This document shows, piece after piece, positions 36,301-44,217 of a stretch of 64,000 bases of DNA; position 1 is the stretch's first letter; each line of letters begins with the position of its first letter. The position numbers were made by a program, and so were the translations under genes. The notes beneath the pieces are model-generated. The model had not been told where the DNA came from, made no database searches, and worked only from the letters and a program-made list of their open reading frames with translations. Source of the DNA: Halalkalibaculum roseum (GTDB taxonomy: Bacteria; Bacteroidota; Rhodothermia; Balneolales; Balneolaceae); assembly GCF_011059145.1 (NCBI RefSeq), contig NZ_JAALLT010000004.1, forward strand, positions 721,923-785,922, read 5' to 3'.

Positions 36301-36602
36301 ATGATCTGGAAGCGATTCGCAAAGTCATGTTCGGTGATCGCATTGCGGATCAGCTTGAGATGCAGCAGGCACCCTCACTGAATAGTCGTATCAATACAGC
36401 TATTGCTTCCGGGATGTCTTCTACCTCAGATCCTACAGAAACCTCCCGGCGCGTTAAAGCTATTGCAGAGAAGGAGTTGAAACCGGTGCTTCAGTCGCTT
36501 CGTGATATCATAAATCGACAGGTACCCTCCATCGATCGTCAGCTTAACGAACTGAACGCCCCCTGGACGCCGGGCAGAATTATTGAGCTGGACCAGGGAT
36601 AA
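33306..36602 (+). CDS. Secreted Vps10/BNR-repeat (sortilin-like) protein
   Basis: 1098 residues. Signal peptide 1-22 (ending SISLAQ). Repeated BNR/Asp-box blades run from about 45 to 760 (SIDGGKSW, TTDGGETW, SSDAGVTW, STDRGESW, SYDRGKTW, SEDTGENW), forming one or two large beta-propellers like sortilin and oligoxyloglucan hydrolases. A Glu/Lys-rich segment (about 800-860) and an Ig-like/helical C-terminus (about 870-1098) follow. Proteins of this type are abundant in Bacteroidota and usually annotated glycosyl hydrolase, but catalytic activity is unproven. Likely periplasmic or surface-exposed. Lies between the two beta-eliminating lyases, convergent with TPL. Confidence 0.88.
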   Translation: MKTFIHLGALCFLMALTSISLAQKSDDKPSDPRYETAWNSLAFRSIGPAFTSGRISDFAVNPNDHSEFYVATSSGGVWKTTNGGVILEPVFDSEGSYSIGFVAMDPNNRNVVWVGTGENNNQRSVAYGDGVYKSIDGGKSWSHMGLKNSEHIGMIEIDPRNSDVVYVAATGPLWSAGGDRGLYKTTDGGETWENILEISEHTGINEVHMDPRNPDVLYATAHQRRRHVFTYISGGPESAIYKSSDAGVTWKKIMKGMPSGDIGRIGLDISPANPDVVYAIVEAQDDKSGFYRSTDRGESWERRSDYSSSGNYYQEVVADPVDTDLVYVMNTFAGVSEDGGKSFENVGERNKHIDNHALWIDPTNPSHLLNGNDGGVYESYDRGKTWRFFTNLPVTQFYKLAVDNDEPFYNVYGGTQDNFTLGGPSRTNATTGINDDEWFVTVLGDGFEPHVDPTNPDIVYAQYQYGNLFRFDKKSGEMQDIKPQAPEGDYDYNWNWDSPFFVSVHDHKRLYFGSDRVLRSDDMGQSWRELSGDLTRQIDRNRLEVMGKVWPMDAIAKNASTTEYGNIVALAESPLDENLLFAGTDDGLIHISEDTGENWRKIEKFPGVPDMVYVNEIVASEHNRNMLYAAFNNHKNGDFKPYLLKSTNLGRSWQPIVNNLPERGSVYAIAEDFEEPSLLFVGTEFGAFVSVDGGNYWKELDKGLPTIAVRDIEIQKRENDLVLATFGRGFYVMDDYSALREFSREIQDAEAHLFSVRQAYQYIPYSRIAASETISWLGPKGFQGEDYFMGENPEFGAAFTWYLKEDIKTMKEQREAEEKERREAGETVYYPSYEQLKAEAEEEKPFLIFTVRDSNGEIVRELTSSPKSGINRIYWDLKFPKVDEISDSDADPSEELDSGIMVLPGSYSVELSKSVDGAITQLAGPVSFEVQSLGNVTLPAENPDEMLAYHKELMDLSKSANSARSAYNELNNRLSYYNAALKAVDAPADLAEKITGMEDDLEAIRKVMFGDRIADQLEMQQAPSLNSRINTAIASGMSSTSDPTETSRRVKAIAEKELKPVLQSLRDIINRQVPSIDRQLNELNAPWTPGRIIELDQG

Positions 36603-36607
36603 GTTTA

Positions 36608-36648
36608 TTACCACTAAGGCACTTAGACAGTTAGTGTCTTAGTGGTAA
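36608..36648. terminator. Bidirectional hairpin between convergent genes
   Basis: Arms TTACCACTAAG (36608-36618) and CTTAGTGGTAA (36638-36648) pair perfectly; an inner CAC/GTG pair adds three base pairs after one mismatch. It lies between the Vps10-like gene and the convergent TPL gene; the T-rich ATTTATCGTTTTTT follows on the plus strand. Confidence 0.7.
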
Positions 36649-36650
36649 AT

Positions 36651-38051
<1,401 letters not shown>

Positions 38052-38177
38052 CTAATTTTCTCGTTGTTAAAAATTAACCCGCCGGTGCAATTTGTTCGAG
38101 AATCAATGTTAAACCTTCGGCTTGTTTTTGCCTTTGGATTGGGTTTGGCGCAGCTTTTCAAAAGCATTATCCCGATT

Positions 38178-38254
38178 CCCCGGGCTAAAGCCCGGGGCAA
38201 CTAAAACTGAAGCCCGGGACAATTAATGCTGATACCCGGGGCTTTTAATATTGC
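38178..38254. repeat. CCCGGG-containing degenerate 22-bp tandem repeat with hairpin
   Basis: Three consecutive 22-base units at 38189, 38211 and 38233. The first two agree at 18 of 22 positions, the third is more diverged, and each has ACCCGGG/GCCCGGG near its start. The first unit overlaps an exact hairpin at 38178-38197 (CCCCGGGC / GCCCGGGG). GC content contrasts with the surrounding DNA. Non-coding, between TPL and the unknown 607-residue gene. Confidence 0.75.
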
Positions 38255-38264
38255 CGAAATATTA

Positions 38265-40088
38265 TCAGTTCCGGGTTGCTACACACTGTTCGTTTTCCAG
38301 CTCATTAAACATTTTTTGCAGGCGTATCTTTTGCTTTTCAACAGTACTTGAAATGGAAGTGATGTTTTCGTCTTTATAGGAATCTGACTTCGCAATTTCA
38401 AGGCAGTATTCCATACCCTCTTCCAGGTTTTTTCTGAAACGGTCAAACTTTTTACGATCACCACCGGAGCCTTCACTTTCGGACATCAAATCCTCCAGAT
38501 AGTCCACATACATTACCATTTCTTTGGCAAACATATGGGGACGTTGTGGGGGAACCAGAGAGTTACCGCGACCGTAAATATGATCAATCATTTCTCGCAG
38601 GCTGTATTCCCTGTCGAACCAGGCGATGTTGGGACCGGGACAGATTGCCTGCGGGGCACGATGTTCTTCAAGTATCTCAAGGTCAATCAGGGCACCGTTG
38701 CCCAGGTGATCGCAAAGGCATGATTTCTCAAGGACCTTGGCTCGCATTAGCTCTTTTTCAGCTTCCGCAATATTTTGTTGGTTGATCTGGTCGATTTTCA
38801 GCAGTTGATACTGATTGGAAGCCGTGCATATAGGGTTTTCTGTGAACTCAGTATTCGATTCCAGAAAGCCTTTGGGGCACGGAGAGCCGGGTTTATCTTT
38901 ATCGATGCGTTCCCGGTGCCAGTGTTCCGAACCCGTACCCTTTATATTATTAAAAGGCACGCCTAAGGGTGAAACACCGCTCAGGTACAGATCCTCTTCC
39001 TTTGCACCTTCAAGCAGGTTTCGTGTCTTCTTATCCACCGTGGTGGCTTCCGGAACCAGCAGGAAGGGACTCCCCCATCCGGTGGCATCCATTTCAAAAT
39101 CGTTGAGCAATCGTTCTGCTTCTCCCGAGGTACCTATGCCGCCCTGAACGGTCAGGCGCGGTTCGGTGACTTCCCAGCCGGAAGGAAACTCACCCTGCTT
39201 ATCTTCATAGTAACTCTCAATAAGCGGTCTAATAGCTGAACTCAGCATGTCACGTTTTTCACGGAACTCTTTCAGGAGTGATGGGAGCAAATACCCGTCG
39301 GATGCAAAGGCATGTCCCCCACAATTGAGTCCTGATTCAATGCGATACTCAAATACTTCAAGACCTTTTTTTGCCAGGTATTTTCCCTGAATTAGCGCTG
39401 AGCGAAAATCACTCACCTTGAGAATAATTTTCTTCTTGATCCTACCACCGGCGTCGCGATAGAAATCCTTGAATTCACTTAAATAATTATAAAGCCTTGG
39501 ATTGAAACCGGCTGAAAGCACCAGGCTTGAAGAGAGTACACTGTTGGCATAACCCCTAAGTGCGGCACTGGCATCACTGAACTCGGAACTCATCGGCTTT
39601 TGATCTTTATCGTAGTTCAGCCCATCTACTTTTGCCATAATATTTACATCGATAGAACCGGGTTGCATCAATTTGTTCAGTTCTTTTGTCAGACGATCGC
39701 GCAGGGCATTCTCCTTGGTTTGCATCAGCTGCCTGTATTTGTTTTTCAGCGTGCTGCCATCGGGTAGCAATTCAAAGTATTTCGCCTTCTCATTCTTTTC
39801 GAAAAAGGGCTGATTTTTAATCGATTCGAAGGTTTGCTCTACGACCTGCTGCACCAGGTTGAGATAAGCGGTTATTCTGCGGGCGCGACCGTCTTCCGCA
39901 TTTCTTGCGATGTTGGAATAAGGAAAGTCAAACTTTTGGCAATAATGTTTGCGGATGCGTTCGATGAGCAAGTCATCAACAATTGAAATAACAGAATTTA
40001 TGCCATATGGACCGACTCGTATGGGTGAATCAATAGAATGGCCGGTTCCCATGACGGGAATAGAAAATGTGTGGGGTGACAAAGACAT
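38265..40088 (-). CDS. Unrecognised 607-residue protein, possible FMN TIM-barrel with Cys-rich C-terminal part
   Basis: I do not recognise this family with certainty. The N-terminus MGTGHSIDSPIRVGPYGI and VISIVDDLL looks like a conserved start. Residues about 235-340 have NCGGHAF and VQGGIGTSGEAERLL, resembling the phosphate-binding loops of nitronate monooxygenase/PfaD-type FMN TIM barrels. The C-terminal half carries clustered cysteines (SPCPKGF, NPICTAS, KSCLCDHLG, AICPGPN) that could bind Fe-S or zinc. No signal peptide or membrane helix. Transcribed alone. A redox enzyme of the cytoplasm is the best guess. Confidence 0.8.
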   Translation of the reverse strand: MSLSPHTFSIPVMGTGHSIDSPIRVGPYGINSVISIVDDLLIERIRKHYCQKFDFPYSNIARNAEDGRARRITAYLNLVQQVVEQTFESIKNQPFFEKNEKAKYFELLPDGSTLKNKYRQLMQTKENALRDRLTKELNKLMQPGSIDVNIMAKVDGLNYDKDQKPMSSEFSDASAALRGYANSVLSSSLVLSAGFNPRLYNYLSEFKDFYRDAGGRIKKKIILKVSDFRSALIQGKYLAKKGLEVFEYRIESGLNCGGHAFASDGYLLPSLLKEFREKRDMLSSAIRPLIESYYEDKQGEFPSGWEVTEPRLTVQGGIGTSGEAERLLNDFEMDATGWGSPFLLVPEATTVDKKTRNLLEGAKEEDLYLSGVSPLGVPFNNIKGTGSEHWHRERIDKDKPGSPCPKGFLESNTEFTENPICTASNQYQLLKIDQINQQNIAEAEKELMRAKVLEKSCLCDHLGNGALIDLEILEEHRAPQAICPGPNIAWFDREYSLREMIDHIYGRGNSLVPPQRPHMFAKEMVMYVDYLEDLMSESEGSGGDRKKFDRFRKNLEEGMEYCLEIAKSDSYKDENITSISSTVEKQKIRLQKMFNELENEQCVATRN

Positions 40089-40136
40089 AAGTGAGTTTAT
40101 TTGTACTGAGTTAATTGAAATTTGATGTACTTCCGT

Positions 40137-41189
40137 TTAGGCACCGTTCAGACTTTTACCAGTGCGATAATTTGTTTTGAGCTCGTGATAATAGAAGAGC
40201 CAGGCTATCCAGAAAATCATAGCAAAGCCCTGGTGAATTACTCCCAGTGCGACCGGCACCTGGTACAGTACGGTGAATACTCCGAGCAGGTATTGAAGAA
40301 TTATCAGCATGAAAAGGATGCCGGCTTTGAGACGCAATGATTTCAAAGCATTTGCATTTAGGGTTCTCAGCCAAAGTCCGGTGACCAGTAGAAGTAACAA
40401 GGTTCCCAGGATGCGATGAACCCACTGAACAGTCCCGGGATTTTCCAACAGGTTGATCAGGAGTGGTTGCATGGACCAGACATTTTGCGGAAGCCACTCG
40501 CCATTCATCATGGGGAAGGTGTTGTAGATAAATCCTGCATCCAGTCCGGCCGTAAATGCTCCCCAGATTATTTGCAGGGCAAACAGTGCTGCTGTTGTCA
40601 GTGCCCAGGCATTCAGATCTACTGTTTGTTTCAGCCTATGTCTACGCCGGTTATGATACAGATCCAATGCATACCAGCTGCAAAAACTCACCAGTACAAA
40701 AGCCAGCATCAGGTGCAATGCCAGGCGGTAATGGCTCACATAGGGTACATCCACCAGTCCGCTTTTCACCATAATCCAGCCCATGGCACCTTGTATAGCG
40801 CCAAGGCCGAAGAGAATCAATGCCCGGTTTCGCATTTTTTCACTGAAATATCCGCGTATCCAGAAAAAGAGAAATGGAAGCAGGAATACTACACCGATTA
40901 TTCTGCCAAGCAGCCGGTGTATATATTCCCAAAAGAAAATCTGTTTAAACTCCGGCAGGGACATGCCTTCATTCAGCTGTTGGTATTGTGGAAATTGTCG
41001 GTACTGTTCGAAAGCCTCTTTCCATTCCGAGGGATTCATTGGGGGAAGGGCACCCATAATCAGGTTCCAGTCAGACATAGAAAGGCCGGATCCTGTAAGC
41101 CTTGTAATACCCCCGATGACTACCATCAGAAAGATGAGGGCGGCACCGCTCCAGAGCCATCGACGAATGTATTTGTTACCTGTTTGCAT
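40137..41189 (-). CDS. ctaA: Heme A synthase (COX15/CtaA)
   Basis: 350 residues, eight transmembrane helices expected. N-terminal GGITRLTGSGLSM and the heme-ligating His positions in EYIHRLLGR, HYRLALHLM, VQWVHRILGT and GVIHQGFAM are those of the COX15 family. It oxidises the C8 methyl group of heme O to make heme A for aa3-type oxidases in the inner membrane. The long form (350 vs ~300 of Bacillus CtaA) fits the proteobacterial/mitochondrial type. No other cytochrome-oxidase gene is near; heme O synthase must be elsewhere. Confidence 0.95.
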   Translation of the reverse strand: MQTGNKYIRRWLWSGAALIFLMVVIGGITRLTGSGLSMSDWNLIMGALPPMNPSEWKEAFEQYRQFPQYQQLNEGMSLPEFKQIFFWEYIHRLLGRIIGVVFLLPFLFFWIRGYFSEKMRNRALILFGLGAIQGAMGWIMVKSGLVDVPYVSHYRLALHLMLAFVLVSFCSWYALDLYHNRRRHRLKQTVDLNAWALTTAALFALQIIWGAFTAGLDAGFIYNTFPMMNGEWLPQNVWSMQPLLINLLENPGTVQWVHRILGTLLLLLVTGLWLRTLNANALKSLRLKAGILFMLIILQYLLGVFTVLYQVPVALGVIHQGFAMIFWIAWLFYYHELKTNYRTGKSLNGA

Positions 41190-41315
41190 AGGTCTATAGC
41201 ACTCTGTTCAAGGTTCCGGCGGTGATGGTGCAATGATAAGGCCAATTGTACATAGGAGTCCGGCGTCTAGTAAAGTATAAAAGAGTATTTAATCTGATAT
41301 TATTACAAATTTTTT

Positions 41316-41768
41316 TTACCCCCACTCAAAGCTGCCGTCTGCTGTAATTCTAAGATTCAGGTTTTTTCCTTTCTCAGCAAGTTCTACCAGGTTGGTTGAT
41401 TGCAACATGGCTCGGATGTTGTCTCGGGCATCGGCCCACTGGTCATGAATGGGACAAGGTTTCTCCTCTCCACAGCCCGGAAGTCCAAGGGCGCATTCGG
41501 TGAATAAATCATTACCGTCAATGGCTTCTACGATTTCATAGAGGCTGATCTTCGAGCCTTTTTTGGTCAGGCGAACACCGCCTTTGGGACCCTTTTGAGA
41601 TTCCATAAGTCCGGCGGCGGTAAGTTGTTGCAGGGTTTTGGTAAGAAAGTGGAAGGAAATATCCAGACTTTCACTCATCTCCCGAATGGAGATATACTCG
41701 CCATCCTGGTTGGCGGCAAGATAGAGTGAAGCTCTCAAACCATAAACACAAGAACTAGATAGAAGCAT
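41316..41768 (-). CDS. Rrf2-family regulator with Fe-S Cys motif
   Basis: 150 residues. An N-terminal winged helix (SSSCVYGLRASLYLA, then ISIREMSESLDISFHFLTKTLQQL in segments) matches Rrf2. The centre has CALGLPGCGEEKPCPIH: three Cys spaced 7 and 5 apart with a His after the third, as in [2Fe-2S] IscR/RsrR/NsrR-type sensors. Likely a redox, NO or iron-sensing repressor. No Isc or Nor gene adjoins it; possible targets nearby are the heme A synthase or dodecin. Divergent position not tested. Confidence 0.9.
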   Translation of the reverse strand: MLLSSSCVYGLRASLYLAANQDGEYISIREMSESLDISFHFLTKTLQQLTAAGLMESQKGPKGGVRLTKKGSKISLYEIVEAIDGNDLFTECALGLPGCGEEKPCPIHDQWADARDNIRAMLQSTNLVELAEKGKNLNLRITADGSFEWG

Positions 41769-41956
41769 AGCCGATTGTACGCATTATAAGATAATGAAGT
41801 CTTAAATATAGGATCTTTTTTGTATAAGTGCAGGCTTATTTTGATCCGAAAGGAGAATGTAGGTCAGGGATGATGTAGGTCGAAGAAAGTGGCGGTTTAT
41901 GACATATTAATCCTGCCTTTTCCGAAGAATAGGGAATTGAAAATGAATGCCAGATT

Positions 41957-41989
41957 AAAAAACCCCTTGCCGCTTATAGGAAAGGGGTT
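41957..41989 (-). terminator. Intrinsic terminator of the dodecin unit
   Basis: On the minus strand, AACCCCTT and AAGGGGTT pair over 8 bp around a 13-base loop and are followed by a T6 run. It lies 17 bp beyond the dodecin stop codon. Confidence 0.85.
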
Positions 41990-42005
41990 CTTTAGGTTAT
42001 ATCTA

Positions 42006-42218
42006 TCAGCCGGCAGGTTGTTTTTTCAGAACAAAAGTTACCTTGGCATCGATGCGGTATTTACTCACACTGCCATTGTCTACAATTGCCTGGATATTTT
42101 CAACATATACGCTTCTGATATTATCTATGGACTTCGACGCTTCCTTGACTACATTTTGAATGGCGTCTTCCATAGTATTGCCTTCCCCCATTACTTCAAT
42201 GACTTTTGCTAAAGACAT
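42006..42218 (-). CDS. Dodecin-family flavin-binding protein
   Basis: 70 residues, full length. KVIEVMGEGNTMEDAIQNVV, then ASKSIDNIRSVYVENIQA and YRIDAKVTFVL (in parts) give the dodecin beta-alpha-beta-beta fold. Dodecins assemble into 12-mers that store riboflavin, FMN or CoA; this protein lacks the archaeal Trp at the usual aromatic position. The coiled-coil gene starts 57 bp upstream in the same direction, probably one operon closed by a terminator at 41957-41989. Confidence 0.93.
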   Translation of the reverse strand: MSLAKVIEVMGEGNTMEDAIQNVVKEASKSIDNIRSVYVENIQAIVDNGSVSKYRIDAKVTFVLKKQPAG

Positions 42219-42274
42219 ACTATACCTCTCTTCTTTGTTTATGGAATTGTTGAGTCACTCAGAAGCTGCTTACA

Positions 42275-42583
42275 TCACTTTTCAAATAACTCTTCACGGA
42301 TGGATCGCAGTCCTTTCTTTGAGTCTTTTAACAGCTTATTAAGGTCGTCTTTTAAAGGATCTAAAGCCTTTTCACCGGAATCTTTCAGTTTGTTAAGCTT
42401 ATCCTGCATTTTAGACCTAAGGTTATCAAGATCGCTTACTTTTTTACGGTACTTGTCTTCCAGTTCATCAAACTGATCGTCGATATCGTCTTCGAGTTTT
42501 TCGAGTTCTTTGTCCCAACTCTTCAGTTTGTCAGACAATTCATCGATATAATCTTCTCGCTTCGTTCTTTCCATTTTTTCCAT
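42275..42583 (-). CDS. Coiled-coil charged protein upstream of dodecin
   Basis: 102 residues from the ATG at 42583; an in-frame ATG at 42574 is an alternative, and the longer open frame is unlikely. Almost wholly heptad-patterned and rich in Lys, Glu and Asp (LSDKLKSWDKELEKLEDDID, then DQFDELEDKYRKKVSDL in pieces). It resembles small stress-response coiled-coil proteins of the sll1863 type, but no specific function can be assigned. Forms a probable operon with dodecin. Confidence 0.75.
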   Translation of the reverse strand: MEKMERTKREDYIDELSDKLKSWDKELEKLEDDIDDQFDELEDKYRKKVSDLDNLRSKMQDKLNKLKDSGEKALDPLKDDLNKLLKDSKKGLRSIREELFEK

Positions 42584-43248
42584 AACAGGCTCGCAGTTAA
42601 TTGGTGTCGACCACCGGTTCAAAGTGAATGTAATTTGGGAGTTCACCAATACCGGTTTTAGACGGTTGTTTTCTTGTTGTAAAAGGTCATTAACACGGTG
42701 ATGAAATTATAGAGGCTAAGTCAGAGAAAATTTGAGGGGAGAACCACTACATCTGAGGGATAATCAAGCTCGAAAGTACAGCATTAAGGTAAATTCCTGT
42801 ATAAAATAGTAAGCAGAAATGGCGAAGTTCCCTGTACCGGCCAACCTTTCACATCCTCACACAGTTACTCTACTAAAACCGAACTCTCGGAAAAGCAGGT
42901 AATTCTGCAACCTTTTTATGAAACGGCAGGTATGTTCTCTGTTTTTTTGAGTTTGCACTTTACATCAAGAGAATTTGTTGCCTGTCTATCCAATTTCCTT
43001 CCGAATCCGATACTCGCTTCCTTGCATACCATTGTACTGCTGCATTAGATGATCGACAAGATTCATCCTTTAGGATGCGGTCGGCATTTCTATAGCACTT
43101 CTGTTATGCCGTGAAGCTTATATCTGGTTCCACATCGAATACAAAGGCAGGCAGAACGAAAACGGCTAGTTCCGATTTACTTTGATCTGTTAGTTTAATT
43201 ATACTGATGTTTAAGAGTAGTAAACCGTAACGAATTTGAGAGCATCGT
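42584..43248. other. 665-bp intergenic region, no gene recognised
   Basis: Divergent region between the coiled-coil gene and MscS. Only short frames are present: a 27-codon frame at about 42830 (+) and a 26-codon frame on the minus strand near 43060 whose composition looks coding-like but has no recognised family. No tRNA, repeat or strong terminator was seen. Possibly a decayed gene plus promoters. Confidence 0.5.
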
Positions 43249-44118
43249 ATGGCAGGCAAAATCATTGATAATATCTATTCAAAACTCGGGGAGGTATTCG
43301 ATCCGGAAACTATAGGCACCCTGCTTGCAAACGGAATCATCAACATTTTCGTGATTGTAGCGGTCTTTCTGATTTTCTACCTGCTTTGGAAAGTTCTAAA
43401 CTGGCTGTTGCAGCCGATCTTCAGGCGAAGCAAGATGGACGAAACCACAACCATTTTTGCAAACTCGCTGATCAAGTATGGGATCCTGATACTCGGACTC
43501 ATTACCGCTCTCGATTCCGTCGGCATCAAGACATCGGCCGTACTGGCATCTTTGGGAATTGTTGGACTTACCATCGGTTTTGCGGCGCGGGATTCACTCT
43601 CCAATCTTATTTCGGGAATCATCATCTTCCTGGATAGGCCCTTTGTAATCGGCGACCTCGTAGAAATTGACGGTAAGTATGGACAGGTAGAGCGCATAAC
43701 CCTTCGTTCCACGCGTGTGGTTACGGTAGACGGCAAGATGCTGGCGGTGCCCAACGTGGATGTGGTAAATAAGACAGTGACCTCCTATACCAATTTCCCT
43801 CACCTCCGCCTGGATATTCAGGTTACTATCGGGGTCTCGGAAGACATCGAAAAAGCAAGGAAAATTCTTATGGATCTGGTGTCTGACCCTTCTTATATGG
43901 GTGAGCCCCGACCCAGCGTAGTAGTTAGAGAACTGAATGACTACAATGTACTGCTGGAGCTGAGGGTATGGATTGAAAATGAGCGTGAACACCTGCAAGA
44001 GAGATTTCGCCTGCGGGAGGCCATCTTCAATGCTTTTAACCGGCATAATATTGAGATGCCTTATGAAACTATACAACTGGCTCCTTTCCGGATGGAGCAA
44101 AAGATGTTGGGTAATTGA
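43249..44118 (+). CDS. MscS-family mechanosensitive channel (second copy)
   Basis: 289 residues. A first membrane helix spans about 28-52, then two more at about 72-92 and 98-120; pore region TIGFAARDSLSNLISG, then DRPFVIGDLVEIDGKYGQVE and the VNKTVTSYTN middle domain (in parts). It is full length for the small MscS class, ending after AIFNAFNRHNIEMPYETIQLAP. Tension-gated channel for osmotic release. Monocistronic, and different enough from the copy at 25360 to be an older paralog. Confidence 0.93.
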   Translation: MAGKIIDNIYSKLGEVFDPETIGTLLANGIINIFVIVAVFLIFYLLWKVLNWLLQPIFRRSKMDETTTIFANSLIKYGILILGLITALDSVGIKTSAVLASLGIVGLTIGFAARDSLSNLISGIIIFLDRPFVIGDLVEIDGKYGQVERITLRSTRVVTVDGKMLAVPNVDVVNKTVTSYTNFPHLRLDIQVTIGVSEDIEKARKILMDLVSDPSYMGEPRPSVVVRELNDYNVLLELRVWIENEREHLQERFRLREAIFNAFNRHNIEMPYETIQLAPFRMEQKMLGN

Positions 44119-44151
44119 GGTACTTTAGTTGTTACACGGAGTTTCACAAAG

Positions 44152-44178
44152 GAGCACAGAGGGACACAGAGGAGTAAA
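44152..44178. repeat. Second CACAGAG-type repeat
   Basis: Contains the string CACAGAGGGACAC also found at about 21236. Both sit in convergent intergenic gaps. Non-coding. Confidence 0.45.
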
Positions 44179-44217
44179 TAGGTGTAGGATACTTTGAAAG
44201 TGTACTACACCGGAATA

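Noticed and set aside
38178..38254. CRISPR-like repeats
   Set aside because: Units are directly tandem, 22 bp, degenerate and without spacers; no cas gene nearby.
40416..41225. 269-codon plus-strand frame
   Set aside because: Antisense to heme A synthase; composition is a Cys/His/Pro-rich shadow with no family.
42830..42910. Short frame as a decayed gene
   Set aside because: 27 codons, no family and no neighbour support.
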